Notes: a model not told the origin generated them from the sequence alone. Numbered from the stretch's first letter, positions 16,745-25,240 are shown. The stretch: 64,000 nt of DNA from Verrucosispora sp. WMMD573 (GCF_027497175.1 NZ_CP114901.1:3286001-3350000), one strand, 5' to 3'. Made by a program: numbers and translations.

Positions 16745-18625
16745 TCAGCAGGGCTCCGGGGCGGCGGCTGCGACGTTCCGGCCGGATCCCCGGCAGCACA
16801 CGTCGACCCAGGCGGCCGGGTCGTCGGGGTTGTCCGGGACGCGTTCGCAGATGACGTAGCGCCGTGGTGCCATCGCCGTCGGATACGCCTTCACCGCTGC
16901 CAGGCAAGCGGCGTGGGCCTGTTCGGGGGTGCGGATGGCCTCGGTCCGCGCCAGATGAGCGACCAACGGCTGTCCGTCCGCCTCCGCGAAGATCCTGGCA
17001 CCTGTCGACGGCAGGTTGTCGTCGAGCAACCGTTGCACCTCGGCCACCTCGATCCAGCAGCCGTCGACGAGCCGCCAGTCGGGGCCCCGCCGCACCGGGC
17101 TGAGCGGGATCGAGTCGCGGATCCCGCGGGCGCCGAGGTCAGCGGACCCGGCCGCGATCAACAGGTTCTCGACCGCCAGGAGCAGCGACTCGACCTCGTC
17201 GTCGGGGATGCGGCCGGTGTCGCTGCTCCAACAGCCGAGACGCAACTGTCCGTCGGTCCCGTAGAGGTCGAAGCGGATCAGCGTGGTCCCGGCGGGCATC
17301 GGCTGCCGTCGCAGCTGCGTGGTGCGTCGCGCGGCAACCAGCTCAGCCGGCGTGGGCACCGGTGCCGTGGCCCGACCGGCCGCCCGACCGGACTCGATGA
17401 CCAGGTTGTTGAACAGCGGCTCGCAGTCGAACACGACGCCACGCTCGTGCTCGATCCGGCGTGCGATGGCACTCTGCCGGTCCACGTCGTAACGGCCGTG
17501 CCGGCTCGCGTCGACCACTGCGGCCCACGCCTGCCGGACCAGCCGGTCGAAGGTGGTGTCATTGATCGTGAGCGTGATCGACGCGAGCTGCGCGAGGCTG
17601 CCGACGTGCTGCCGAAGGTGCGGCTCGAAACGATTGGCGGACAGCGTGGGGAGCACGAGGTCCCGGACGCCGGTCCGGTGCGAGAGCACCGCGCCGATCG
17701 CCGCCAGCACGACGCTGGCGCGGCTCGTCCTGGTGCGCGCCGTCACCGCTCGCAATGCCATCCCGGCTGCGGTGGAGGTCATTTCGACGGCGACCGACCC
17801 GGTGCCCGCGGCGACCCGTGGGACCGGGTACAGGCACTGCGGCATGCGGGAGAAGCGGTCTTCCCAGTAGCCCAGCACCGATTCCTCGTGCCGCAGGGCC
17901 TTGGGCGTGCGTTCCAGGGCGACCAGGTCCAACGGCTGGATCGGTGGTCCGCCGGCCGGCCGCGCGTCGCGGTCACGGATCAGGTCCGCGAACTCCCGCT
18001 TGATGATCTCCATGGCCTGGTAGTCGACCGCGAGATGCGAGCAGCCGATCACCGCGGCCTGCACCACCCCGGCGGAGCTGGTGGACGCCGCTCCGGGTGA
18101 CACCGCGAGGGCGACCCGGACCGGCAGTTCGCCGATGCGGTACGCGCCCGCGCCGCGCAACCGCCGGGTGAGGTCCCTGGCCAGGCTGGCCCGGTCGACG
18201 AGTTGTGGGTCGGCGGCCTCGATCGCGTAAACCTCCACGACAAGCTCGCCGGTGGCGTGCACGAACTGCTGCGGCTCGACGCCGTCGAGGTAGGTCGTAC
18301 GTAGTCCCTCGTGCCGTTCGATCAGGACCGCGAGTGCCCGGGCGACGTCGTCGACCACGGTCGCGGCCGGGACGTCGAGTTCCCCCGCGACGGCCGCGAA
18401 GAACTGCTCCGACTCGCGACGCAGCCACTGCAGGATGTTGTACTGGCCGATGTTGAGGGGTCCTTCGGCCGATCGCGTCCCGCTGAACCGCACGGTCACC
18501 GATGGCCACGGGACCAGACTCACCGATCGCACCCGACGCCGGGGCGCGCGGGTGCCGGTTGCCTGGTGGGTCCGCGTCGTCCGGGTGCTCGGCGCGGCAC
18601 TGTCGAGGTGCCCTGGTGAGACCAT
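16745..18625 (-). CDS. Free-standing condensation-domain protein
   Basis: A condensation-like (chloramphenicol-acetyltransferase fold) protein of up to 626 residues, not fused to A or PCP domains. The HHxxxDG motif reads SHLAVDY (His197, Asp201): the catalytic second His is kept, the first His is Ser and the Gly is Tyr. Other C-domain features include LNIGQYNILQWL at the front, TLSANRFEPHLRQHVGSLAQ in the middle, and a ~120-residue C-terminal extension. The start is uncertain: ATG 18625 lacks a ribosome-binding site, and GTG 18523 removes a low-complexity N-terminus and leaves more room for the promoter element at 18660-18677. It could join PCP-bound partners in trans or acylate the peptide. 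Confidence 0.78.
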   Translation of the reverse strand: MVSPGHLDSAAPSTRTTRTHQATGTRAPRRRVRSVSLVPWPSVTVRFSGTRSAEGPLNIGQYNILQWLRRESEQFFAAVAGELDVPAATVVDDVARALAVLIERHEGLRTTYLDGVEPQQFVHATGELVVEVYAIEAADPQLVDRASLARDLTRRLRGAGAYRIGELPVRVALAVSPGAASTSSAGVVQAAVIGCSHLAVDYQAMEIIKREFADLIRDRDARPAGGPPIQPLDLVALERTPKALRHEESVLGYWEDRFSRMPQCLYPVPRVAAGTGSVAVEMTSTAAGMALRAVTARTRTSRASVVLAAIGAVLSHRTGVRDLVLPTLSANRFEPHLRQHVGSLAQLASITLTINDTTFDRLVRQAWAAVVDASRHGRYDVDRQSAIARRIEHERGVVFDCEPLFNNLVIESGRAAGRATAPVPTPAELVAARRTTQLRRQPMPAGTTLIRFDLYGTDGQLRLGCWSSDTGRIPDDEVESLLLAVENLLIAAGSADLGARGIRDSIPLSPVRRGPDWRLVDGCWIEVAEVQRLLDDNLPSTGARIFAEADGQPLVAHLARTEAIRTPEQAHAACLAAVKAYPTAMAPRRYVICERVPDNPDDPAAWVDVCCRGSGRNVAAAAPEPC

Positions 18626-18881
18626 GTGCGACAGGCTATTGAGCGGTCCGCGCCGCGCAGTAGAGAAGGACCGGCAGCGACTCGGGGGCGGGTCGTGTGC
18701 GTTGTTCTGCCGGTTGTTCTCTGCGTACGCCGGCCCTGGCGGGGCCATCATCGACCTGCGTCCATCAGGTGTGCGCCGGCAGGTCTGCCGGGTGGATCTG
18801 CGTCTCGTCCACTCGGCCGGCCGTCCGGCAGGTCCCCGACCGCCGGGTGGATGACGACGCACTCGATTGTGGGAGGCCCGA
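18626..18881. promoter_or_regulatory. Divergent promoter with two opposed copies of the cluster element
   Basis: The block found upstream of the seven-gene operon and the lid-PCP gene recurs here twice: TCTGCCGGTTGTTCTCTGC on the plus strand (18706-18724), toward the AMP ligase, and CTGCCGGTCCTTCTCTAC on the minus strand (18660-18677), toward the condensation gene. The opposed arrangement fits one regulator controlling both transcripts. Confidence 0.55.
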
Positions 18882-20336
18882 ATGAGCGTATCGATCCGTC
18901 AGCGGATCATTGATATCGCGGAGATGTCAGCCGATCGGCCCGCGGTCGTCGGCTTCGACGAGAACTCCGTCGAGCAGGTACTGACGTGGCGGGAGCTGGC
19001 CGAGCGGAGCGGTCGGCGGGCGGACGCGCTGGTGGATGCCGCCGTCCGGGGGACCGGCCCGGGCGTGGTCGCGATCGAGGCGAACAACACGATCCAGTCG
19101 GTGGTCGACATCGTGGCCGTCCTCTCCGCGCAACTGCCACTGCTGCCGCTGAACCCGGCCTCGCCCGGACCCGAGCGGGAGAAGCTCCTCAACTTCATCG
19201 GCCAGACGTACGGACGGGCGCAGCTCATCGACGCCGAGGCCGAGGCCGAGGCCGACGCCGACGTCCGACCGGCGCGGTCGCCGGCGGCCAGCCGGATCGC
19301 CTACCTGCTGCCCACCGGCGGTAGCTCCGGCCGGCCGAAGATCGCAATTCGGCCCGGACCACTCGGCTACGATCCGCACCAGGTGCCGTTGCCGCTGCGC
19401 CGTCGCGCCGGCTGGCGAGCCGGCCAGCGCCAACTGATCCTCGGTCCGCTGCACCACGCGGCCCCGTTCACCACGCTGCTGGACGGGCTCCTCGACGGCA
19501 ACACCACAATTCTGCCGCCGTACTTCCTGCCGGCCTGGACGGTGGAGCTGGTCGAGCGCTACGCGGTGGAATGGATTCAGCTCACCCCGGCGCACATGCG
19601 CACGATCCTGCTGCTTCTCCAGCCCGACCCGGCCTCCTTCGCCAGCGTGCGTACGGTGATGCACACGGCAGCGTCATGCGACTCGTTCACCAAGAAGCGG
19701 TGGATCGAGCTGGTCGGGCCGCAGCACCTGTACGAGGTGTACAGCTCGACCGAGAACATCGGCGGCACCCTGGTGCGTGGGGACGAATGGCAACAGCGGC
19801 CCGGGACGGTCGGTCGGGGATTCTTCACCAAGATCAGCATCAGGGACGACGCCGGGAACCGGCTGGGCCCGGGGCAGACCGGCAAGGTGTTCATGCGCGC
19901 CGGTCGGGTCTCCAGAGGAGACGCCTATCTGGGCAGCCAGGTGCTGGAAACGACGGCCGACGGTTTCGCAAGCGTCGGCGACTTCGGCTGGCTCGACGAG
20001 GACGGCTATCTGTTCCTCGCGCCCCGCCGGCACGACGTGATCAACGTTGGCGGCGAGAAGGTCTACCCCAACGAGGTCGAGGCGCAGTTGCTGGAACACC
20101 CCGCGGTGCTGGACGCCGTGGTGGCGGCGGCCGAGGACCAGGTGCTCGGCTCCACGGTCGGCGCCTACGTCGTCTGCAGGCCGGGAGCCTCGGTCAGTAC
20201 CGGTGAGCTGATGGCGCACTGCCGGTCCGGTCTGGTCAACTACAAGGTGCCGACGCGAGTGACGTTCGTCGATCAGGTGCCGCGCTCGGCCGCCGGGAAG
20301 CTCGAACGCTGGCGGCTGGCCGGCCAGCGGGGCTGA
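18882..20336 (+). CDS. Stand-alone AMP-dependent acyl ligase (ANL superfamily)
   Basis: A 484-residue acyl-adenylating enzyme with PTGGSSGRPK (A3), the YSSTE pocket region, GDFGWLDEDGYLFLAPRRHD, INVGGEKVYPNEVE and the A10 lysine in SAAGKLERW. It resembles acyl-CoA ligases rather than NRPS adenylation domains and has no PCP. ATG 18882 follows GGGAGG by 5 nt. It reads divergently from the condensation gene. It may activate a carboxylic acid cap for a free PCP or ACP, or play the part NikE has in nikkomycin biosynthesis, supplying an activated acid to the NikA-like reductase. A short Glu/Asp-Ala repeat (EAEAEADADV) occurs at about residue 122. Confidence 0.86.
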   Translation: MSVSIRQRIIDIAEMSADRPAVVGFDENSVEQVLTWRELAERSGRRADALVDAAVRGTGPGVVAIEANNTIQSVVDIVAVLSAQLPLLPLNPASPGPEREKLLNFIGQTYGRAQLIDAEAEAEADADVRPARSPAASRIAYLLPTGGSSGRPKIAIRPGPLGYDPHQVPLPLRRRAGWRAGQRQLILGPLHHAAPFTTLLDGLLDGNTTILPPYFLPAWTVELVERYAVEWIQLTPAHMRTILLLLQPDPASFASVRTVMHTAASCDSFTKKRWIELVGPQHLYEVYSSTENIGGTLVRGDEWQQRPGTVGRGFFTKISIRDDAGNRLGPGQTGKVFMRAGRVSRGDAYLGSQVLETTADGFASVGDFGWLDEDGYLFLAPRRHDVINVGGEKVYPNEVEAQLLEHPAVLDAVVAAAEDQVLGSTVGAYVVCRPGASVSTGELMAHCRSGLVNYKVPTRVTFVDQVPRSAAGKLERWRLAGQRG

Positions 20337-20342
20337 TCAGGG

Positions 20343-23321
20343 TCAGGTCCTCACCTCGCCGGTCGGCTCGTCCCTGTTGCTCTGCGCCGTCAGCCGGCCG
20401 GCGGCCCGGCGCAGCGCACCCAGCTCGTCGATGGAGCGTGAGTGCCACGGGTTGTTCTCCTGCATCGCGAATGCGTTCGCGGCCTGCACGAAGAAGTGTT
20501 CCGCGGTATCGAACTCACCCCGACCCAGGTACACCCGGCCGAGGCCGAACAGGGCGTGTGCATGGACATTCCGCTCCTGCGTCAGCCGGCAGATCTCCAC
20601 CGCCTCGCTGAAGTGGATCTCGGCCGCGGTGAACTCGTTCTGCTCCAACATGGCCCCGCCGAGGCCGATCAGGGCATAGGACTGGCCGATGCGGTCGTCC
20701 TGCGCCCTCGCCAGATCCAGTGCCGACTGGAAGACGGCCTTCGCGGCCAGTGACTGCCGTGAGTCGGCGAACACCTCACCGAGCCGGTACAACGCCTGCG
20801 CCTGAAGGCGGCGGTTACCCAGCTGCTCGCCCAGTGCGAGCGATTCCTTGGCCAGGATCTCGGCCCGCTCGGGGGCTCCAAGATCCAGGTGGCTACGTGC
20901 GAGTCCACTCAGTACATGAGCCTGCGCGCCCAGGTCGCCCACTGCCCGGAACTTCTCCAGCGCCTGCTCGTAACGGAGCACCGCCATGTCGGGGCGTCCC
21001 TGGATCCGGTCCAGGTGGGCAAGGTTGCGGAGGGTCAACGCCGACCCGGCCTGATCGCCGACCGCATCGAACAGGCTCATCGCGTGCAGCAGGTTCTCGC
21101 CATCGTCCTCGGCGTGTTGGGCCAGGCCCAGCGAGCCGAGCGACGCCAACACGGCGGCCTCACCCCGGCGATTGCCGGCCCTGCTGGTGGCCTCCAGCGC
21201 GATGTTGTGAGTCGTACGCCATTCGGCGAACAGGCCGCGTCGCTCATACATGGCGACCGATATGGTGGCCAACTCCCAGCACAGCTCGTCCAGCCCCAGC
21301 TCCGCCGCCTGGCGGATCGCCACCTCCAGCGTGATGCGCTCCTCGTCGAACCAGGCCGTGGGATCGCCGAGGAAGCGGTCGAACTCGGCACGTGCGCCGG
21401 CCCATCGGGGTGCCGTGCCGTGCAGAACCGCGAACCGCCCCCCGTAGATGCGATGATGAGCCTCCTCGGCGAAGGCGAGTAGGGCGCCGAGCGACCGGGT
21501 GACCGCCGCTGTGCACGTCTCCCGGTCGTCCTGCGTCAACCGGTGCTCACTGGCGAACACCCGCACCAGCTCGTGGAATCGGTAGCGGGGTTGCTTGGTG
21601 AGCGCGGACAGGTGGGCCTCCAGCAACCGGACGTCCACGAGTTCGTCGAGGAGCGCCGTGGCCTGCATGGAGTCGCAGTCCAGCAGGGCCGCCGCGGTCC
21701 AGGCGCTGAATTCGTGCAGCTCCATCGCACTGAGCAGCCAGAACAGGGTCTGCGTCGGCGCGGTGAGGGACTCGTGCACGTCAGCGAGCAGCGAGCGGAC
21801 CGCGACGTCACCGTGGGACAGTTCGTCCAGCCGAGACCGCTCGTCGCGCAGTCGGTCCAGCAGGGTGCCGACGGCCCAGTGCGGATGCGCAGCCAGTCGG
21901 ACCCCGGCGATCCGCACGGCCAGGGGCAGGCCGCCGCACATCTCGGTCAGCTCCGCTGCGGCCTCCGGCGCCGCGGCGACCCGCTGCTCCCCGCAGATCT
22001 GGCCGAGCAGGGTGAGGCTCTCGTCGGCCGACATCATGTCGACATCGACGGCCCGAGCGCCTGGGATACCGGCCAGCCGACGGCGGCTGGTGATCAGCAC
22101 CGCTGGGCCTGGCACGCCGGGGAGCAGGTCGGCGATCTGGTCCTCGTTGCCCACATCGTCCAGCACGATCAACAGCCGCCGCGATGCGAGCTGGCTCCGC
22201 AGCAGGTTGATCCGCTGACCGGGTGCGACCGGGATCGCCGCCGGAGCGACGCCGAGTCCGTGCAGCAGATCGCTGAGTACGGCCTCGGTCGAGCGTGGCT
22301 GGGTGGTGCTGCCGTAGAGGCAGGCATAGAGGCTGCCGTTGACGAACTTGGCGCGTAAGAGATGGGCGACGCGCAGGGCCAGCGAGGTCTTCCCGCAGCC
22401 CGGCGCGCCGGTGATGACCGCGATCGGCACCTGTTTGGTGTCCTCGCTGGTCAAGTTGGCGGTCAGGGTTTCGATCAGCGCGGCATGGCCGACGAAGTCC
22501 GGCAGATCTGCGGGCAACTCCTGCGGACGGTGCACGTTCGTGGCGGTCTCGGTTCGCCCGTCGTCCACCTCACCGCTGATGCTGCTGTCCTGGCTGAGGA
22601 TCGCGCGTTCCAGCTTGCGCAGGTACTGGCTTGGTTCGATGCCGAGCTCGCCCACCAGGTTGGTGCGGGCGGTACGGTACGTTGCCAGCGCCTCCGCCTG
22701 TCGTCCTGACCGATACAGCGCGAGCATGCGGAACCCCCACAGGCGTTCCCGCAGGGGGTACTCCGTGGTCAGTGCGACCAGTTCCTCGACCAACTCCCGA
22801 TGACCACCCAGGCCCAGACGGATCTCGGCGCGATCCTCCAGCGCCATGATCCGCCGCTCCTCCAGACGGTGGGAGACGACTTCGGCGGCCCGGCCGGGCA
22901 CTCCGCCCAGCGCCGGTCCGGACCAGATGTCGATGGCACGGTCCAGGTGCGTCAGCGCCTCGTCCAGCCGACCTTTGGCCGCGGCGGCCCGGCCCCGGGC
23001 GAGAGCGTCGTCGAACATCAGGTAGTCGAGCTGCTGACGGGACACCCGGATGGAGTACCCGAGAGGGCTGGTGTCGATGATCTCCGGACTGCCGAGAACC
23101 CGGCGTAACGCGGAGATGCAGATCTGGATCTGGCCACGCGCGCTGGGCGGCGGAGAATCGTCCCAAACTGCGCCGATCAGCTTTTCCACGGTCACGACAT
23201 GGTTGGCGGCCATCAGCAAATTGGCCAGCACTATACGTTGCCGCGGGGAGGTTATCGGCACGGGGGAACCATCGACCACGGCTTCCAATGTTCCGAGAAC
23301 CCGGAACTCGACTCGCACCAT
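20343..23321 (-). CDS. AfsR-like SARP regulator (SARP-NB-ARC-TPR)
   Basis: A 992-residue activator. The first 85 residues are an OmpR-type winged helix (VRVEFRVLGTLEAVVDG, ARGQIQICISALRRVLG), residues 95-245 a bacterial transcriptional activation domain (GRQAEALATYRTARTNLVGELGIEPS), then an NB-ARC ATPase with Walker A GAPGCGKTSLAL and Walker B LLIVLDD, and a long C-terminal TPR array. ATG 23321 fits the domain start; ATG 23333 is an alternative. SARPs bind heptamer repeats with 11-bp spacing, a pattern present at 13114-13142 before the LuxR pair, so it likely sits above them in the regulatory chain. It converges on the AMP ligase with only 6 bp between stop codons. Confidence 0.93.
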   Translation of the reverse strand: MVRVEFRVLGTLEAVVDGSPVPITSPRQRIVLANLLMAANHVVTVEKLIGAVWDDSPPPSARGQIQICISALRRVLGSPEIIDTSPLGYSIRVSRQQLDYLMFDDALARGRAAAAKGRLDEALTHLDRAIDIWSGPALGGVPGRAAEVVSHRLEERRIMALEDRAEIRLGLGGHRELVEELVALTTEYPLRERLWGFRMLALYRSGRQAEALATYRTARTNLVGELGIEPSQYLRKLERAILSQDSSISGEVDDGRTETATNVHRPQELPADLPDFVGHAALIETLTANLTSEDTKQVPIAVITGAPGCGKTSLALRVAHLLRAKFVNGSLYACLYGSTTQPRSTEAVLSDLLHGLGVAPAAIPVAPGQRINLLRSQLASRRLLIVLDDVGNEDQIADLLPGVPGPAVLITSRRRLAGIPGARAVDVDMMSADESLTLLGQICGEQRVAAAPEAAAELTEMCGGLPLAVRIAGVRLAAHPHWAVGTLLDRLRDERSRLDELSHGDVAVRSLLADVHESLTAPTQTLFWLLSAMELHEFSAWTAAALLDCDSMQATALLDELVDVRLLEAHLSALTKQPRYRFHELVRVFASEHRLTQDDRETCTAAVTRSLGALLAFAEEAHHRIYGGRFAVLHGTAPRWAGARAEFDRFLGDPTAWFDEERITLEVAIRQAAELGLDELCWELATISVAMYERRGLFAEWRTTHNIALEATSRAGNRRGEAAVLASLGSLGLAQHAEDDGENLLHAMSLFDAVGDQAGSALTLRNLAHLDRIQGRPDMAVLRYEQALEKFRAVGDLGAQAHVLSGLARSHLDLGAPERAEILAKESLALGEQLGNRRLQAQALYRLGEVFADSRQSLAAKAVFQSALDLARAQDDRIGQSYALIGLGGAMLEQNEFTAAEIHFSEAVEICRLTQERNVHAHALFGLGRVYLGRGEFDTAEHFFVQAANAFAMQENNPWHSRSIDELGALRRAAGRLTAQSNRDEPTGEVRT

Positions 23322-23648
23322 GTCAGCCAGCATACGGTACCACGGAACGACGATCATCAATCACGTTTGTTCCGGAAGCCGTTCGGGCGGCAACCGGACG
23401 CACTGGAGCGGGCCGCGGAGCAGGGATACCGCGAGTAACCTCAATTCGTCGGCAGACGGTTCGGCGGGTTACAGATCGTCTTACTGCTGACCTGTGACGG
23501 GCGAAACCCCGGAAAATTCTGAACGATAGTTTGGTTGCTCAATGTCGTGCGGATCCGGCATGTCGTGTGGTTCCGGCTTGATCGGTTTGTCCGACCCGCG
23601 GGATGGGGGCAGCCTTGCCTCGGCTCCGGAACCCACCGGACCCGTCGC
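23322..23648 (-). promoter_or_regulatory. SARP gene upstream region with an 18-bp tandem repeat
   Basis: This 327-bp gene-free stretch is less GC-rich than its surroundings. It holds two adjacent 18-bp units, ATGTCGTGCGGATCCGGC (23542-23559) and ATGTCGTGTGGTTCCGGC (23560-23577), differing at two positions. They could be a binding site for control of the SARP gene or the end of the PCP transcript; no other structure was recognised. Confidence 0.4.
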
Positions 23649-23957
23649 TCATCGGCGTCGGATGGGCGCAACCTGTTCGGCGGCGGGGTAACCGGGCACG
23701 GCCGCGGCCAGAGTCGTGACGGTCGGCCAGTCGAACAATGCCCGCTCGGGCAGCTGCCGATCCAGGGCGACGCACAACCTGGCTACGGCCTGCGTCGCGA
23801 GCACCGAATGGCCGCCGAGGTCGAAGAAGTTGTCGTGTCGCCCGACCTCGTCGAGATTCAGTACCTCGGCCCATACCTCGGCGACGACCCGCTCGGTAGT
23901 AGTGACTGGCCTGTCCTCCTCGACGAGCGACGACTGTGCATAGCTGATCTCGTTCAT
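23649..23957 (-). CDS. Free-standing peptidyl carrier protein
   Basis: A 102-residue PCP with the NRPS-type phosphopantetheine motif NFFDLGGHSVLATQAVARL and helix 4 region LFDWPTVTTLAAAV. An AGGGGGT ribosome-binding sequence lies about 9 nt before ATG 23957. It is transcribed toward the SARP gene and divergently from the lid-PCP gene. Being unfused, it must be loaded and used in trans, for example by the AMP ligase and the free condensation protein. Confidence 0.92.
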   Translation of the reverse strand: MNEISYAQSSLVEEDRPVTTTERVVAEVWAEVLNLDEVGRHDNFFDLGGHSVLATQAVARLCVALDRQLPERALFDWPTVTTLAAAVPGYPAAEQVAPIRRR

Positions 23958-24083
23958 CGTCCATTACCCCCTGGCGGCGACATCGTGGCGTCGAATAGCG
24001 AACAGTCGCAGGCTCGCCACTCTCGGGAGAATTGTGGTTCGATCGGCCGGTGCGGACAAGAGTGGGCGGCAAGAAGCAACGGC

Positions 24084-24209
24084 AGTCAACCACTTCCGGA
24101 ACTTCTGCCGATTCTTCTCTGCGACCACCGAGGCTTCCATGGCACATTGGCGACTGTTGTCAATCCGCGCCGCCGGCTCGGATTGCCGCCGTTATTGAAG
24201 GAGCGGTTG
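24084..24209 (+). promoter_or_regulatory. Promoter of the lid-PCP gene; copy 2 of the shared cluster element
   Basis: It contains TCTGCCGATTCTTCTCTGC (24104-24122), GCACATTGGCGACTGTTGTC, GATTGCCGCCGTTA and GAAGGAGCGGTTG leading into ATG 24210, in the same order and nearly the same spacing as on the minus strand at 12880-13010. The 19-base first block is identical in the two copies. Confidence 0.6.
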
Positions 24210-24743
24210 ATGGTTGGCTTGGCAGAGCTCGCATCCACCCTGCTGGGGCATCCGGCCGTGCGTGATGCCCGGGCGACGACGATCCGCCACGACGATCGGG
24301 ACGTCACGATCGGCGTGGTCGAGTTTTCCCAGTACGTGAGCGGGCCGGAGCTTCGTGGCCACGTGTGGGACCGGCTCGGTGCGGGCTGTGGATTGGACGG
24401 TGTGCTACTCGTCGACGCCATGCCGCTCGCCGGCAACACGCTCGACACCGAATACGTCCGGTCCGCCGTCATCGCGGGCACGTGCACCCTGTTCGAAGGT
24501 CCGGCCGACGGCGTCGAAGAGCGGCTCCTGTCGATCTGGACCAGCACCATGAACCTCAAGTGGATCGGCGTGCACGACGACTTTCTGGACCTCGGCGGCG
24601 ACTCGATTGTGGCGGTCGAGGTCCTTGCGAAGATCGAGGACGAGTTCGGCACGGCGCTGGACGTCTACGACTTCATGAGCACCTACCACATCCGCGGCGT
24701 CGCCGGGCTTCTGAGCGAACCCCGGGTACTTCAGCAGCAGTGA
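24210..24743 (+). CDS. Adenylation-domain lid remnant fused to a PCP
   Basis: A 177-residue protein. The C-terminal half (about 100-177) is a clear PCP (DDFLDLGGDSIVAVEVLAKI). The N-terminal ~90 residues look like the small C-terminal subdomain of an NRPS adenylation domain: LLGHPAVRDARATTIRHDD matches the region after A8, and PLAGNTLDTEYV occupies the place of A10 (usually PLTxNGKxDR), but the catalytic Lys is replaced. No large adenylation subdomain exists upstream. GAAGGAG stands 6 nt before ATG 24210. It could be a non-catalytic docking lid that helps a separate ligase load this PCP, or a surviving piece of a larger NRPS. Confidence 0.78.
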   Translation: MVGLAELASTLLGHPAVRDARATTIRHDDRDVTIGVVEFSQYVSGPELRGHVWDRLGAGCGLDGVLLVDAMPLAGNTLDTEYVRSAVIAGTCTLFEGPADGVEERLLSIWTSTMNLKWIGVHDDFLDLGGDSIVAVEVLAKIEDEFGTALDVYDFMSTYHIRGVAGLLSEPRVLQQQ

Positions 24744-24814
24744 GTGGGCGAGCCGCAGGAGTCGCCGGCGGGTGAGGCGGCCCTCTGGGCGAGAGTCGCT
24801 ATTCGACGAAAGCG

Positions 24815-24850
24815 TATGTCAGTAAGACATAATCATGTCTCCATGACATA
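24815..24850. promoter_or_regulatory. AT-rich nested palindrome
   Basis: The arms TATGTCA (24815-24821) and TGACATA (24844-24850) enclose the inner arms AGACAT (24825-24830) and ATGTCT (24835-24840) around AATC. Only the two 3-base spacers break the 36-bp symmetry. It begins 71 bp past the lid-PCP stop. It could be a terminator stem or a tandem operator. Confidence 0.55.
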
Positions 24851-25138
24851 CCCGGTTGGCGGTGACCCGCGGCGGTCGGGTGGTTCGGCCCCTGCGGTGG
24901 CGGTTGTCGGGACCTCCGGTTGGAACGCGACGTCTGTCACGTCGGCGACCAGCTCGGTGAGGTCGGTGCCGTACGCGGCCGGTTCAACGATCCGTAGCAC
25001 CAGCGCGAACGGCCGGTCGGCACCGAACCTGCGGTGGAGTTCGGGCTGATGCTTGGCCAGGTGGCGGGCACCGGCGAGGTTGCCGCCCGCAGTCAGGCCG
25101 CCGAGAAAGAACACCGGCCGCCCGCCGCTTGGCGCCAC
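24833..25138 (-). CDS. Hypothetical protein or gene fragment
   Basis: A 101-codon frame whose middle part (VFFLGGLTAGGNLAGARH and FALVLRIVEPAAYGTDL) has protein-like composition, but the family was not recognised. There is no good ribosome-binding site, and its 3' end runs through the palindrome at 24815-24850. It may be the leftover of a longer gene cut near the inverted repeat at 25161-25240. Confidence 0.3.
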   Translation of the reverse strand: MAPSGGRPVFFLGGLTAGGNLAGARHLAKHQPELHRRFGADRPFALVLRIVEPAAYGTDLTELVADVTDVAFQPEVPTTATAGAEPPDRRGSPPTGYVMET

Positions 25139-25160
25139 TCCCTCGACCGGTAGCAGCTAG

Positions 25161-25240
25161 TAGTGCGGTGTCCAGGAACGTTGGCGGTGTCGCCGGCCGG
25201 ACCCGGCGCGGCCCGGTGAACGATCGTGGACACCACACTA
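25161..25240. repeat. 80-bp element with near-perfect 14-bp terminal inverted repeats
   Basis: TAGTGCGGTGTCCA (25161-25174) is mirrored by TGGACACCACACTA (25227-25240) with one mismatch; weaker similarity continues inward (GAACGTT against GATCGTT). The right arm includes the stop codon of the SGNH hydrolase gene. It is either a large terminator stem between convergent genes or a small mobile-element relic; no target duplication was identified. Confidence 0.45.

Larger units (their letters stand above)
24744..25237. other. Intergenic zone at the right edge of the cluster
   Basis: This 494-bp stretch between convergent genes holds an AT-rich nested palindrome, a short minus-strand frame of uncertain status and an inverted-repeat pair, listed separately. 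The drop in coding density and the debris suggest the boundary of the biosynthetic cluster. Confidence 0.5.

Noticed and set aside
24250..24480. Lid-PCP gene read as the end of a full NRPS module lost by sequencing error
   Set aside because: The upstream frame has no adenylation motifs and a strong ribosome-binding site and cluster-type promoter directly precede ATG 24210.
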